From NCBI GenBank assembly GCA_027924585.1, contig BSBM01000904.1:19739001-19803000 (forward strand): DNA of 64,000 nt. The letters are read 5' to 3'. Source of the stretch: Larix kaempferi (Eukaryota > Streptophyta > Pinopsida > Pinales > Pinaceae). Position numbers and translations under genes: made by a program. The notes under the pieces were generated by a model. The model did not search any database, was not told where the DNA came from, and saw only the letters and a list, made by a program, of their open reading frames with translations. The number at the start of each line of letters is the position of its first letter. The first letter of the stretch is position 1. This document shows positions 11,410 through 24,423 of this stretch, piece after piece.

Positions 11410-12915
11410 TCACTGAACCAGAGGAGTGAAGAACACCATCACCCCATTCCTCGAAGTGGATATGACTCTCTTCTGCAAAAAGACCCCTTTTCGAAAGGGA
11501 ATCTACCAGACCATTAAAATCTCAAAAAATATGTACAAAGGAAACCTGTGGAAAGTACTTAAGGAAGGACTTCACTTGATCTATCCAAGGGGAGAGTGCC
11601 AAAACCTTGATATGATGCAATCCTTTTTCCCAGTTTATTATAACCAGGGAGTCTCCTGCAATTTCCTATAAGATCAGATGATGAAGATTTGCAAAGTAAA
11701 GAACAACCCAAAGAGCCAGCGATTCACCTTTTGTATTAGTCCCATTCCCATAGTTCATCCACAAGGAATAGGACCTATCATGACCCAACAAGATGACCGC
11801 GCCGACACCAGATATTTTTCCATTATCTTGAGACGCCCCATCAAATATGGCCCTGCAACTTGTAGTGAGAAGAGGAGGAAGACTCTTCCTTATTTGCAAG
11901 GCCTGTGCTGAAGGCTGTGATGAACCAGAGAATTCCAAGAAACTTGAGATCGCGCTCATTGAACATCGATAAGACCTGATAGATTTGTCTTCAAATATAA
12001 AGGAGTTCCTTGCTTTCCATGTTTCCCATAGAATAAAGCAAGCCACCTCACCAAAGCGAAAGTTTTGTGTGAACCAATGGTGGAGACAATCATGTGAAGT
12101 GTTCCCTTACCAAGCTGAAATACTAGTGAGTGAGTGACTAGTAAGTAACCAAACTTTCGTTGTGAATGAAAAGGAAACAAATAGGTGATTTACAAAGTAG
12201 GCAAATGTTGGGCCGAAGAAACCTCTCTTTTGTAAATTATCCCAGGTTAAAATTTTGTTCTGAGATCAAGCCAAACAAATAATTTAACTCTCAGAGAGAG
12301 CTTCCATCTCCAAGATTTGTAATACCACTAGTTATCACCGACAGGAATGTATGACATAATGGCCGTGTAAGCCAATTTTGCATTCAAAGAACTGTCTTGT
12401 GTATTCCAAGACCATTTAAGTTGATCCTCAACCTCCTTAATCTGAATGTTTCCCTGATAGAGAGCTTTGATGTATGTCGATCATTCGATTGCTAAACCTC
12501 CATGTAATCCCAACTGAGAAGCATTGATCCATTTGATTGAAGCACAAGGTGAAGAGTTTGAGATCAATGCATGGTTAAGTGTTCTTAAACCACGTGAATC
12601 CAAGGTGAAGATCAATTATGTAGAAAGTTTGAAATTATATGGGCCACCAATAATCAGATCTTCCCCAATCAATATAGACCTCTCATTTTGAGGGAACCAC
12701 ACCAACCAATCTGAAACAACCTGGAGAGAGGAAAGTAAACCAACCCAGATATTGGAAATGTCTTTCCTGTTTTTTTTTCTTCTTTTGACCAGATCCATTG
12801 TATAATAGAACTATTTTTGATGTTTTTTTCTTTTATTACCCCGCTCCACAGACTATCCATAGTTAGGGCCCTCCATAAGCTTTTTGTCAATAAAGTCGTG
12901 GAAAACTTGTCATTA
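11410..12915 (-). pseudogene. LINE ORF2 C-terminal region and RNase H domain
   Basis: Minus-strand frames show the post-RT segment (LLTKSLWRALTMDSLWS) and then an RNase H domain. The domain has IFDGAS with its first catalytic Asp (11831-11845), a GVGAVI strand, GESLALW with the catalytic Glu, GDSLVI and a DFNGLVDSLSK segment further on. These are spread over at least three frames with stops, so it is not functional. Plant L1 elements, unlike mammalian ones, commonly carry this domain. Confidence 0.8.
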
Positions 12916-14198
12916 GAGAAATTTTGAGGTAAAAAATGGGCCTCAAAACAAAGCAAATGTATATTAAAAATCAACCAATCACATTTTAGAGGATGCCTTC
13001 ATCCCCCATGGTTGATGTGACATTGTTTGTTTATTTGTCACATTTTCAATGATGGATGAAAACCCACAATGAACCATAGTAGTGCTTTGAAGTCATAAAG
13101 TAAATACTTATAATGAAAGTCTTTTCATTCTTTTCATAAAATAATATTATTGTTATTTTCAAGTAAAGTACTCATAATAAAATAATATTATTGTAGTACT
13201 TATAATGAAGATCATTTCAACTTTTTCATATAATAATATTATTTTTATTTTGATACTTTTAAATAAAACAATACAAATAATTATTATATTTATCGATTTT
13301 CATGTATTTAATTACACATTATATATTTATTCTATTTTATTTAATATATTATTATTATTATTATTATTATGCATTTCAATTCAAAACAAAGAAAAAAATA
13401 TTAAATATATATTATGTATATGGATAATAATAATATATATATTGATAATAATATTTGATTATTTTTATTATATATATATATACTGGATTTCAATTCAAAA
13501 TAAAGAAAAAAAAATATTAAATATATATGGTTTTCAATTCAAAATAAAGAAAAAAATATTAAATATATATTATGTATATGAATAACTTTGCACATTTATG
13601 ATAAATTAATTTAATATAGTATTAATATTATTATTCATTATAAATATTATATTTTGCAGTAAGCTAATTTTCAATTTTCAATGTAGTTGAATAGAAGATT
13701 TGATTGTTTTTTCATTTTGTCTATATTTTATTACTAAAAAATATTTGATTGTCTTTAAATTGTATCTATATTTTATTATTTAAAAAAATGTGATTGTCTT
13801 TTCATTGTGTTTATATTTTATTATTCAAGTACTATATATTTTTGGAAAATTAAAATTGATTTTTATTTTCATTGTATCTATATTTTATTATTAGAAAAAG
13901 TTTGATTGTCTTTTCATTGTGTTAATATTTTATTATTAACAGTGATCTCCAAATTCAAGGATATGAATGCATTCATGTACTATATATATTTGGGAAATTG
14001 GAATTGATTTTTAATCACATCAATGGAACATATTTTATTAATTTTACTTTTAGTATGTAACTCAACCATGGTTATCTAGATTGTACATTGAATGTAGTGG
14101 AAATGTGACTTGTCAAGTATACCTTCCCCATAAAATACCTAGTTCATATTTTTTTAATATTTCTCTTATGAGGCCCATTTTTTACCTCGAGATTCCCC
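12916..14198. mobile_element. Non-autonomous TIR DNA transposon inside the LINE
   Basis: The terminal inverted repeats are 30 bp (12916-12945 and 14169-14198) and match at 26 of 30 positions, with 20 identical bases (TGAGGCCCATTTTTTACCTC on the right). They are flanked by TA on both sides (TTA on the left, TAA on the right), compatible with a TA or TWA target of the Tc1/mariner or PIF/Harbinger type. The LINE reading frame breaks exactly at these ends. The interior is very AT-rich and holds an ATT microsatellite (about 13343-13366), three copies of a ttcaattcaaaa-containing unit (about 13371, 13487, 13530) and about five copies of a 55-60 bp unit with gattgtcttttcattgtgt (13700-13935). No transposase is present. 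Confidence 0.75.
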
Positions 14199-15730
14199 TA
14201 ATGGGATATTTTTTATGGACCATCCTCCCTGATCCTTAGGGCATGCAAGACTTTTCCATCCCACCAGATGGAATTTATGTTTCTCAATCTCGACCCAGAT
14301 GAAATTGAAAATTTTCCTTCTGATTCCAGTAAGAATCGATTTTGGGATTTTACAAAGGGCTAACCAATAAATTGAGAGATTTTGGAGGAAGGAATTAGTG
14401 AATGTCAATCTTCCTACGATAGTTAACCATTTCCAGCTTTAGGGATGCATTCTCTTGTCGAACCTCTTAAGAAGCCACAACCAATCCACTGCCTTGTAAG
14501 CATTTGGTTTTATGAAATATCCCAAATATTTCGCTCTTTCATTCAGGTCTCGAACTCTATATGGAAAGATATTCAATACATCTTTAAGTTGATTCTCCTT
14601 TATATTGTGTGTAAGCACGATTGATTTTGAATCATTGATAACTATACTGGAGGAACTGGAATACAACTGCAGTATATTTTTAATATTACCCCATTCTTCT
14701 GGCTTACCGACACCAAACAACATCACATTGTCAACAAAGAATTGATGTGCAATCAAAGATTTTGGAGTAACTTTTAGCCCTCTTAATGTCTTGTTTTCTT
14801 TGGCTTTTAACATAAGCCTTCTTAGGTCTTCTATAACGATTAGAGATAGCAAAGAGGGGTCAACCTTGTCTTAGGTCCCTTGAGCATGGAAAAACTCTAT
14901 AGGACAACCGTTTATCAATATAGCATAATGCACAGAGGATATGCATGCCATTATCCATCTAGTCGCTTTCCATGGGATACCAATTTGTATTAAAGACAGA
15001 CATGGGAATCCCCAATTGACCTTATCATAAGCCCAAGCTAAATCCAATTGGAGAATATACCGTTAATATTATTCGTCTTAATGCTATGGAAGGCTTCCTA
15101 CGCAACTCCAATGGCATCCAATATTTTCCTATTCTCCAAAAAACTGAATTGTTCCCTTGAAATACATCTTGACAGAACCGGTTTAATTCTAATAACAATT
15201 ATCCTTGTTATAATTTTGTAGATTAGATTGCATAGAGCTATAGGCCGATACTCGTTGAAGGAATCAAGATTTGAGATTTTTCAGATTAAGACAATGAACA
15301 TTGAGTTCAAGGCCACAGAGACATTACCTGATACCATGGAGTCTTTAGCCATAGGCAATATGTTAGAGTCCATGAAATCAAAGAATTCAAGGAAGAGCTT
15401 GACTGTCCAACCGTCAAGACTCGGGATGTTTGCTTTTGCAAACCCCTTAAGGACCTTATGTACTTCCTCCAAAATCACATGATTGAAGACTACATCTCCT
15501 TCTTGATCAGAGAAGAAATAAGGGCTTTCTTTAATAACCTGAATTTGGTCTCGAACTGAAAAACCACCTTGATCTGCATAATAGGTTTTGAAATGTTCTA
15601 CTGCATCCTTTTGAAGATCACCTTGGTCCTTGATCCAATCACCATTTCCATTCTTGAGGGCCCATATCGAGTTATAGATCCGTCTGCAATCCACATACTT
15701 ATGAAAAAAATTGTTGTTTTCATCACCCAA
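14199..15730 (-). pseudogene. LINE ORF2 reverse transcriptase region
   Basis: Minus-strand frames give the linker before the RT (GDENNNFFHKY, then SLDGWTVKLFLEFF, matching the PGPDGF-type motif). They continue with the RT palm segment HQFFVDNVMLFG, in which the catalytic YADD/FADD reads FVDN (14727-14738). The thumb region follows: YWLALCKIPKSI with LACPKDQGGWSIKN. Stops separate these blocks, and the altered palm motif alone would abolish activity. Confidence 0.8.
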
Positions 15731-15772
15731 GGAAATCCATAAGGCCCAACTCTTGAGACGCCATGTCTTCTC

Positions 15773-16795
15773 TTATCTTACTAATATTTCCACATTCATT
15801 TGTTCCAGCTGTAAGAGGGAAGATATGGAATGATAATATAGAGGACCCTGAATGGCATCTTTGTAAATATCTTCTAGTTGAGACTCGATCCTGAATAGCT
15901 CAGCTTTTTGTGATTTTTTCTGAGCCCGTTCCCATTTGATCACGACTTGCTTCAAACATTTTAGTTTTTGAACCAGACTATGAGAAGGTGAATCCAAGGG
16001 ATCATTCTTATAAGACAACCATTCGGTTCTGACCATAACCTTGAAGTCTTCATCCTCTAACCAAGTATGGTTAAATTTGAAAAGACAAGTGTTCTTTCCA
16101 GCTTTAAAATCTGATTCCAGAAAAATCGGATTGTGATCCGATATGGAATTAAAATCCACCCAGGACCAGTATCTATGAATAACCTCTAAGAGATTATCTC
16201 CCATCATGAATCTCTTGAGTCGCTTTGAGATACCTTCCTGAACAACTTGACCATTACTCCATGTTGGCAATAATGGGACTATCTCTATATCATTCAAGCC
16301 TGTTGATGAAAAAATATCTTGAAAATATCCACTTAAATTATCTGGCCTAGTAGAAGCACCCCAAGTTTCAGCAACATTCAAAATTAGATTTAAATCACCT
16401 ACAATTATAAGCTTTTTTAGATTAAGTATCGCATCACCATAAACTTGGTCCCAAAAAGTTTCCCATTAGCATAAGGCTCGTAGCAATTTATTAGGTTTAT
16501 TTCTCCTGAAAAAACAATGATACTACCATAGTGCAAAATCCCCAAATTGATGTTGTGAGCAGAGAGATTTAGAGATTGAGGGTTCTAAGCTTATAGGAGG
16601 CCCCCCAATTGGCCTTCAGCGTCAGTAGAACAGATAGCCCAGTCGTGTTTAAGACTATAAAAAAAAATCCTTGTTTTTTTCTGCAGATGCCATTGTTTCT
16701 TGCAGAAAAACTAAATTTGGATTCCATTTTTCCATAAGTCTTTTGAGGGAATTTTTTTCCAAGGGCCCCCAATCCCTTTGATATTAAGAGACATA
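15773..16795 (-). pseudogene. LINE ORF2 endonuclease domain
   Basis: An APE/exonuclease III-type endonuclease read on the minus strand. The N-terminal LNIKG motif lies near 16795, VGDLNLI near 16385-16405 and the C-terminal SDHNP at about 16127-16141. A 202-codon open frame (15773-16381) covers the second half and continues into the linker. The first half is interrupted by stops. Confidence 0.8.
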
Positions 16796-17110
16796 ATGAT
16801 CATTTCTTAAAACTAGCTAGGGATTTTAAGTCTCTAAGGGTCGTGGAAGTAGTGGAAGGAGATTGTATGGAGTCGCTCAAAGACATTGAGGATTCTTTAT
16901 GATTAGATACCATATTTTGGGAGCCTTTCCTAGCACTACGGGTTTTTATAGGAGAAAAGTTCTAGGCTGAACCCCCACGCCGAACCCCCTTAGAAGCCTT
17001 CATATCTGGAGGGGTCGGTTCTCCACGGCTAGGCATCACAGCTCCCAATTACTTTTTATTTGGAATGTTTCCAATGTAAGTAGTCAAAGGATGTTTTTTG
17101 ACTATATTGT

Positions 17111-17402
17111 TGTATGTGGGATCTATTTATGATGAGGCAGGTTGAAGTATCTATTACCTAGGGATCTAGTACAATTAGAAGCAGTTTACCATCTTACTTC
17201 AAGATCAAAATTCTATTACATCTTAGTGTATTTTAATTTTCAATTTATATTTAGTTTATCTTAATTTAAAATGACTAGAAAAAATAAAATATTTTATATT
17301 TAATTTATTACGATACTTAGATATTTAAGAGTTAGTTTAAGTTAATGTGTTTTTATGTAAATTGTGTTTTTTTATGTGTGTTTTTGTAATTATCTAATTA
17401 CA
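17111..17402. other. AT-rich spacer
   Basis: Nothing recognisable between the LINE and the first Helitron-like copy. Confidence 0.5.
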
Positions 17403-17795
17403 TCAATAGGTGTTTATATTTTAGAATTTGGGGTAGAGTAGCAGGTGTGATTTTCCTCGATTGCACGAGGATGAGATAAGTGTATTGTCCAATTGATTTT
17501 ATGGTCGTCGTTCCAAATTTGAAATAACCAATTATAAATAAAATGAATATAAAAAATAACCGGTAGTTGATGGTTGGATAACTAGTATATGACGCATGGA
17601 TAACTGGTAGTTTATGCATGGATGATGCATGGATAATTGGTAGTTTATGCATGGATGATGCATGGATAACTGGTAGTTGATGCATGGATAACATGAACTA
17701 CTGACAACCTATTTAACTAGAAGAAGGTGGGTGACACAACACTCAACTTGCGGTTTATCGGTGTTCAACGACCACGAGTTAAGTGGTTGTGCTAG
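17403..17795 (+). mobile_element. Helitron-like non-autonomous element, copy A
   Basis: It begins TC after an A (17402) and ends CTAG before a T (17796), the termini and A/T insertion site expected of a Helitron. An imperfect stem (acttgcgg ... ccacgagt) precedes the CTAG by about 12 nt. The 5-prime part has the family block tgtttatattttagaattt; the middle has several tgcatggataactggtagtt repeats. It carries no Rep/helicase. Other copies lie at 17896, 57408 and 63518, with fragments at 34545 and 61620. Confidence 0.6.
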
Positions 17796-17895
17796 TTTAG
17801 TAATGGCATTTGATTTGTGATTTGATTTAACACCTTATTAGTCCATGATCTTTATTTAAAGAGTATGGAGGGTTGTTTTTTGATGATTGATTACA

Positions 17896-18223
17896 CCGAT
17901 AGGCATATATATTTTAGAATTTGGGATGGAATACCACCTATGCTTTTCTGAGATTACACAAGGATGAGACAAGTGTACTGTCCATATTTATTTTATGGTA
18001 GTTGTTCCAACTTCAAAATAAACAATTATAAAAAACTGAATTTCAAAAATAGTTGGTAGTTGGTGCATGGATAACTAGTAGCTGATGCATGGATAACAAA
18101 CACTTCATGACAAACAACCTGTTAAATAGAAGAAGGCAAGAACAAGTAACTGATAACTTATTCGTGGCACTTAACTTGTGGCCTATCGGTTTTCACTGCC
18201 CACAAGTTATGTGGTTGTTCTAG
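17896..18223 (+). mobile_element. Helitron-like non-autonomous element, copy B
   Basis: It aligns with copy A end to end at lower identity. The 5-prime TC has become CC. The 3-prime end has a good hairpin (cacttaacttgtgg ... ccacaagttatgtg, one mismatch) followed by gttgtt, CTAG and a flanking T. Two copies lying 100 bp apart in the same orientation could be separate insertions or a tandem duplication. Confidence 0.6.
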
Positions 18224-18402
18224 TTATTATAGATTTATATGTAAACCATTTTACTTTGCATTAATATATTGCCTAAGTGACCCAATTTTTCAGGGCCATG
18301 GATTGTTTCCCTCTTTGAAGATTTTAACCATGTAATGCATTGTGCCTAGATCTTTGATTTGTTTGTATGAGGGCTTAAGTTGTTAGACTTACATGGATAT
18401 AC

Positions 18403-19365
18403 TGTTGGAATATTCACACCATCATTTTTGTATTTTGCATGCTACATGCAAATCTGCATGCCACTGCATGCATCCAGTCTTCATCATGGTGGTCTCCCCA
18501 GCACCCGGAGCTTGCTTCTAGCTCTCCAGAGCCTGTCTACAGCCCCCAATTGGACTCCTACCTACCTGATGCGCCCTTCTTGATTGTTGTGCATGCCAAG
18601 TGCGCCTTTCTCACCTACCACTGTCAGTTAGAGTTCCTTTACTCACCTACCTTCAGTTATCACTCAGTTAGGGCGCCTTATCTCACCTACCGGGAGTTAT
18701 CATCCAGTTAGCGCATTGATTGAGTAGTTCTTCCACTAATTGTTCATGCTGACTGCTTGTAGCTTCTAGTTAGCTAGTTCTGGAGTTCCACTTGACTATT
18801 TGATAGCCTCATGCGCCTCCCATGGAGTCTCCATTCCCTAATTTATTCCTAGATGGTTCTGTTAGACTCAGTTAGACACACTTGACTGACTATTACCATT
18901 TATGAGTGATACTATTGACTGGATGATGTCTCCATTGTTATCCAAGATAGACTTTGAGTTAGACAGCCTCATGCACCCACCTTGGAGTCTCCATTCTCTG
19001 ATTTATGGCTAGATGGTTCTGTTAGACTCAGTTGGTCACACTTGACTGACTCTTACCAGTTGTGACTGATACTACCAACTGGATGATGTCTCCATAGTTA
19101 TTGATGCTCGACTTTGAGCTCAGATTCGAATGCCCTACTTGGCTAATTCGAATCCTATATGATGCCTCATCATTGATTATTATAACACATTCTCTACATT
19201 CATTATTCATTGTATGATATTGACATTGTCCATTATTCTGTGTTTGTGAGTGATTATTGAATGCATGCTTCTTCTTCTTTGCAAATAATCTTGAGAGTTA
19301 GATTGTGAGTTTGTAACAATTGCTAAATCCCTGCAGATTATCACATATACCATGTTTATCAAACA
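18403..19365 (+). repeat. Copia-type 5-prime LTR
   Basis: It starts TGTTGGAATATTCACACC and ends in CA, followed by tgatatcaaagagc, a decayed form of the initiator-Met tRNA primer site TGGTATCAGAGC. The start resembles the LTR of the element at 23023-25930 read on the minus strand. It contains a 160-bp tandem duplication (18806-18965 and 18966-19120). A copia gag remnant follows downstream in the same orientation. Confidence 0.6.
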
Positions 19366-20340
19366 TGATATCAAAGAGCTTATAATGGTTGATGTAACTT
19401 TGGTCATGTTGGGTGAGATATTATTTGAGGTCATTCTTAAATATTTTGGTTGTCGATATTTTAACTGATGACAACGATGTTTTGTATCATGATTTCTACA
19501 TATATTTTTTTGTGTGAAAAAAAAACCATTCAATGAAGAATATACATATGTAACTACATGCATCAAAAGTCTCTTTAGTATATTGAAATAAATTTTATAC
19601 TATATTGACAACTCTTTTTATTTCACTCTAATTTTTTCCTTTAGTGAAATTACAGCCATTAATATAAGATATGGAAATATACACTTTCAATGTTACAAAA
19701 AAATTCTCCACTTTAATAATCATTTCTTTTGTGAGCTTTGTCTTTTCTATGTGTGTTCTTTGCCAAAGTCACATTTTTTTATTTGTTTGTTTTCTTTTAT
19801 ATGAATATGTTCCAATTTATTTAAGCAAAATAAATATCTCTATCTAAGCACAACTTTTGAAACCTATTTTTATTAAAAAAAAAACAGACATGTTTGTCTC
19901 ATAATATTTATTATATATTTTGAAATATTTTATTTAATTGAAAATTACTTAATTAAAATAAAGATATATATTTTTTAATTATTTAAAAAAATCTATGCAA
20001 TTTTATTGTAAAGTGTATTTCACTTAAATTGAAGTAAATCATTTATAAAATAACTTTTTTTTTCCACTTTTACATCTTCATTATGAAAGTGAATACCAAT
20101 TTTTTTATTATAAAAATCTCATTTATTTTATTGTTAAAATGAGTTTATAGAAAAAGTCAAAGAATGAGATGATTTTTTTCCAACTTGTAACCTAGTTGTG
20201 CACTTACCAAGTGGAGGACCAACTTTCCACCTACCAAGTGGCACATTGACTATTTCAGTGTTTTTATTTTGTGTCAATTTTTCAAGATCTTTCCATTTAG
20301 ATAGTTAGTTTCTACTTTTAAAGCCACCTTACATTAATAT
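19366..20340. other. Leader and AT-rich interior of the copia remnant
   Basis: No coding motif is readable between the primer site and the gag remnant. The sequence is strongly AT-rich. Assignment to the same element is by position only. Confidence 0.4.
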
Positions 20341-21830
20341 TGTCATATGGCTAGTCCAAGCGATCTCTTGGTTAAATTGATTCTCATGGAAAAGTCGTAT
20401 GGTGGATTTACTACAAAATGCCTCTTCGCAAGCATCGATGAGAGCCACATGGGTTAGTAAAAATGATGAAGCACATGGATTAATTGGAATGTCCATCTGT
20501 AGTGGTTTTCAATTTCACCTTCAAAGATCTGAGAACCCATATGTAGCTTGGCAAAAGATGGAAACTGTGTTTTATAAACATATTGAGATTTAAGCTCACC
20601 AACTTGAAAACCAATAGATTGCTTTGAATCCTAGTGATTTCTCTTGCATTGAGGATTATGTATTTAAGTTTGAAACACTTAGACTTTTACTTGAAGAAAG
20701 TAAGGTCACAAACAAGAATGAACAAATTATATATGATATTCTTACTAAGCTTGGAAATGCATGTTATGATGTTGTATATACTTTTAACTCCACTAGAGAA
20801 CCACTTATTAGTTAAAGCGATACTTATAAAATGTCATCTTTTGAAGCATTTTGTGATTCTTTGATTAGGGAGCAAGATAAGCTCTTGTATCTCGGAGGTG
20901 CATCTGACAAATCCTAATTAGTGGCACAATAAAAGAAAGACCCCAAGAATTCGAAGAAGAAACATCCTCGCAACAATAAAAACAAAATACGTGTTTAAAA
21001 TCTTCTTAGCCAAGTCCTGCTCCCAATGGTGATAACAGAATTAAATTAAAAGACAAGAAGATTGAGAGACAATGTAATTTTTGTGGATGAGATGGTCATT
21101 TATAGTCTAAATGTTTTAAGAACATGGAAACCTGAGAAGCAACAATGAAGAAGCACAACATCAATTTTGATCCTCCTTATTCTAACTCTTTTCTCGTGGA
21201 CATGCACTTTCTGCTTTTGGTTTTTCCTTCAATGCAATATCTACTACTTCTTCTAATCAGTGGCTTATTAATCTTGGATAATTTTATCGTATGGATAATG
21301 ATAAAGCCATTTTTATGTTTTTAATGAATGTAACACCAAACAAATATTATGGGTGATGATAGATCACTTAGTGTTGTAAGATCTTGAATAATTCAACTAG
21401 TAATGGCCATGTTGATGATATATTATGTGATTTGAGTATTTCCTACAACTTCTATTAATAAATAAGATCACTCATTTAGGCAGAGGTAAAACATAGAATT
21501 TTCAACTCACCAAGTTGTAATCAAGGATTCAAAAGATACTAAACATGTCCTAGCAACAAGAATTGTTGTTGATATTACATGGTTGTATAGATTTGAAAAC
21601 TTTGGATCATCATCCCTTCCATAAGTTTTATTGCTCATAGTGATGGTATGGGAAACTTTGGCATGGGAAATTTGCTCATCTAAATTATTGCTCATTACAA
21701 GAACTATGTAATCAGAATATGGTGATTGGTCTTCCTCTCTTTTATTGTAGAGATACTTTTTTGTTTCAACTGTGTTTTCAACAAGAATCATCATTATAGT
21801 TTTGACAAATATGCCTCTTGGCATGCCTTA
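20341..21830 (+). pseudogene. Ty1/copia gag, zinc knuckle and protease/pre-integrase remnant
   Basis: Plus-strand frames give a copia gag (UBN2-type) with AWQKMETVFYKH, FKFETLRLLLEESK and YDILTKLGNACYDVVYTF at 20399-20815. A CCHC knuckle follows at 21073-21114 with two internal stops (CNFCG, then H and C in register). A protease-like QWLI segment comes next, then a pre-integrase-like stretch with VVIKDSKDTKHVLATRIV ending before SSSLP. Many stops and frameshifts are present. Reverse transcriptase is absent, because the copy ends where an opposite-strand gypsy fragment begins. Confidence 0.7.
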
Positions 21831-21839
21831 GACCCTTTG

Positions 21840-22660
21840 CATTCACTCTTTATTATATAGAGCCAAACTTTATCCCCAACATAGAATTTGTGATTAATCT
21901 TATATTTATCATGGTGAAGCTTGCACTTCTCTTAACTCTTCCATAGTTTCTCTTGCACTTTCATATAAATTTTCCTAGTCTTGAATATGAACTTGAATTC
22001 CATCTTTGCTTCCTCATGCATTTCTTGTACATTCTCATTATGGTGTCCATAAACAACTTCATAAGGTGAAGGTGGAAAATAACCATAGCAAGATCAAAAT
22101 GGAGAATTTTTGGTGGAAAAACTTACTACCTTGTTATAAGAGTGTTGAATATATACTAATTGTTCAACCTAAGTATTTGGATATTTCCAAGTATAACCTC
22201 CTACTAGCCATACCAAAGTTTTGTCCACAAATTGATTTATCCATCCATCTTGGTATGAAACATAATGGAGTGCTTTAGTTTAGTGTTTACTCTTTCCAAT
22301 AAGGTTATCAAAAACTTACCCATAAATATTGCATTTTGATCAAATACAATCAAACATGGAAGTTCAAAGTGTACCCATATTTTGAGAAGAATAACTTAGT
22401 TGCTTCATGAGCTTTGATGCTCTTCTTACAAGATACAAGCATGGACACATCTTGCTAAAATAGTCTACTATTACAAACAATAATCATGAACTCATTTGGT
22501 CACTAGCAAACCCTCAATGAAATCCATAGATAGACTTACCATTGATATGTTAGGAACTGGTAATGACATGTACAACCTAAGTTTCCCATTGCTTGTGCTA
22601 TAAATAACACATCCTTGAATCTACATTAAAACACTATATTGCCTCTTAGGCAAATACACT
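21840..22660 (-). pseudogene. Ty3/gypsy integrase fragment
   Basis: The minus-strand translation shows the integrase core opening SMDFIEGLLVTK and, further on, AHEATKLFFSKYGY. It continues with the C-terminal part: VQHSYN-like IQHSYNKVVSFSTKNSPF, PPSPYEVVYG and HKFYVGDKVWLYI. Stops and frameshifts are frequent. No matching protease/RT or LTR was found nearby, so this is an isolated fragment next to the copia remnant. Confidence 0.75.
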
Positions 22661-23022
22661 AACCTCTGCATATTTTGTAATGTCCCCAATTAAATAATTT
22701 CAACACAAACAATTAAGTTGGCCTATCCAATTCCTAAAGGTTATGTGGGAAAATCAAAATATTGATGTTTAACCCCAAGGCCTATAGTTTCTCATGGAAA
22801 TTCATAATTCTAAATTGATGGTGGAAAATAGGCCAATAAATTATGGAAAAATCATTAATTGCTCCAAAATGAAGTGGCATGAGGTCCTAGTTGTACTTGG
22901 GGGTGCACAAGTGGATATGTGGGGTCCACATGAGGGAAAATTCCTCCTTTACACATGGAACCATCCTCAAATTCGAATTGGGAGGGATAAGTAACTCCCA
23001 TGGGGAAGGTGAAAATTCAGAG

Positions 23023-23715
23023 TGTGAAATTCCACAGGGATAGATCACTGAGCTAGAACAAACCTCACAATTTCACACTGTTATTACTGAGAAGAATTAG
23101 ACAAAGACATGATCAATTCACTCATAAAACTAAAATAGACATGAAAAAAATGTTGTTGATACATTAATAAGCTGTAAGCTGGAAATCAAAAACTGTTACA
23201 ATAGAATGAATTCGATACTCTGGGAGGATTCGACTTCACCTCAAGTATAGGATTAGTTTGCATTGGAACCATCTCCCGATAAGGTTCAGTGGCCACCGAT
23301 GATGAATAATCAGTTAACTGAGGTAGAACTGATCATAACTGAATCATGTGGAAACCAAAATAGGGGAGGAGACTCCAAGGGGGCGAAATACTAACTTGTA
23401 GTGGTCAAAATAGGTGCTCCTACACTCAGTAGCAGTGAAACTAGGTGTAACAGTCAGTTAACTAGGAAATCAAGGGGACAAGGTGCCCTAAATCATGGAA
23501 CGGACTGTGGTAACTCCTCAAATCATGCATGAGGGAGAATTTGGACTTCAATGATGTAACCAAGGTGCTATGAGTGGATAGGAGGGCTAATGATGGCCAA
23601 AAACAAGCTCCAGGGGGGCCAAAGTAAGGACTAAGTGCTAGGAGACTCAACTACTAATGCATGTAATGCATGGATGTATGCAAGACCAAAATGAGATGGT
23701 GAGAATGTTCCAACA
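23023..23715 (-). repeat. 3-prime LTR of the pol-less copia element
   Basis: Complete LTR of 693 bp with TG...CA ends (TGTTGGAACATTC at its minus-strand start). It includes ccgataaggttcagtgg and cacactcagt-type blocks shared with the LTR at 25438. Confidence 0.85.
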
Positions 23716-24423
23716 CCCCCCCTTAAGCCAGACTCTGAGGAAAAATAAATGAAAATTAGGGCCCTAGTTACTACGACCAAAGGTCACCCCGTACAACAAT
23801 CTAAAAAAGTGAGGAAAGAGGGAAATCCAGTGGGAAACCCCCCCCCCCCCCTCAAGATAGACCGAAACACACCAAAAAATGATGCTCAAGACTCAAGTAG
23901 GTGTGATGCTTGATTCAATGTCTAAAGGTATCTTCCTCTTGGGAATAAGTGCATCATGCTCCAAAAACATGTGCTTGAATTCTCCTTCAGTGGATGCAAG
24001 CGAATCTGGAGGCTTCCTAAACTTGCTCTTTAGACCAAACATGGTGAGAACAAATCCAAAAATATGAAGATCATCCTGGAACCTGTAATTTGAACCAAAT
24101 GAGGTAGGATAAACTCCAATTAGATCTAGTTTCTCTTAAAACTTGAACTTCTGATTAGTGGAAATTAGATCAGCTCCAAGAATTGATAGATGGTTTCTTG
24201 TGATCTCCTTTGAACCAGTAGGGGTGAGATAAAAACCAAAATCACCAAAATGTGCCTGAGACTTGAACCCAAGCGAATGGTAGTGTCCTCCATCTTCAGT
24301 GAAACTCTGAGAACATGTGCCAATGATCGAATATAAGTACATAGGAAACATGTGATCAAGGAGGGCGAATGCATCACCTCAAAACTTTTATTTAACCTCC
24401 AAAACATTCAATTGATCATCATT

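Larger units (their letters stand above)
11083..17110 (-). mobile_element. Degraded L1-type LINE retrotransposon with RNase H
   Basis: Read on the minus strand from about 17110 to 11083. The order is a tail of ORF1, an APE-type endonuclease, reverse transcriptase, a C-terminal region and an RNase H domain. It ends in a 3-prime UTR and a poly(A) tail, seen as a T run on the plus strand at 11083-11094. This is the plant L1 layout. Multiple stops and frameshifts make it inactive. It is split by a TIR element at 12916-14198. ORF1 appears only as a Ser/Thr/Pro-rich tail between about 16800 and 17100, so the copy is either 5-prime truncated or eroded. I could not find a convincing target duplication. 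Confidence 0.85.

Noticed and set aside
13205-13585. 126-codon ORF in the TIR element
   Set aside because: Composed of Ile, Asn, Tyr and Leu encoded by AT-rich tandem repeats; no transposase motif.
17403-18223. CRISPR-like or satellite array, suggested by repeated tgcatggataactggtag units
   Set aside because: The units are irregular, lie inside Helitron-like copies and recur elsewhere with the same termini. This is a plant genome.
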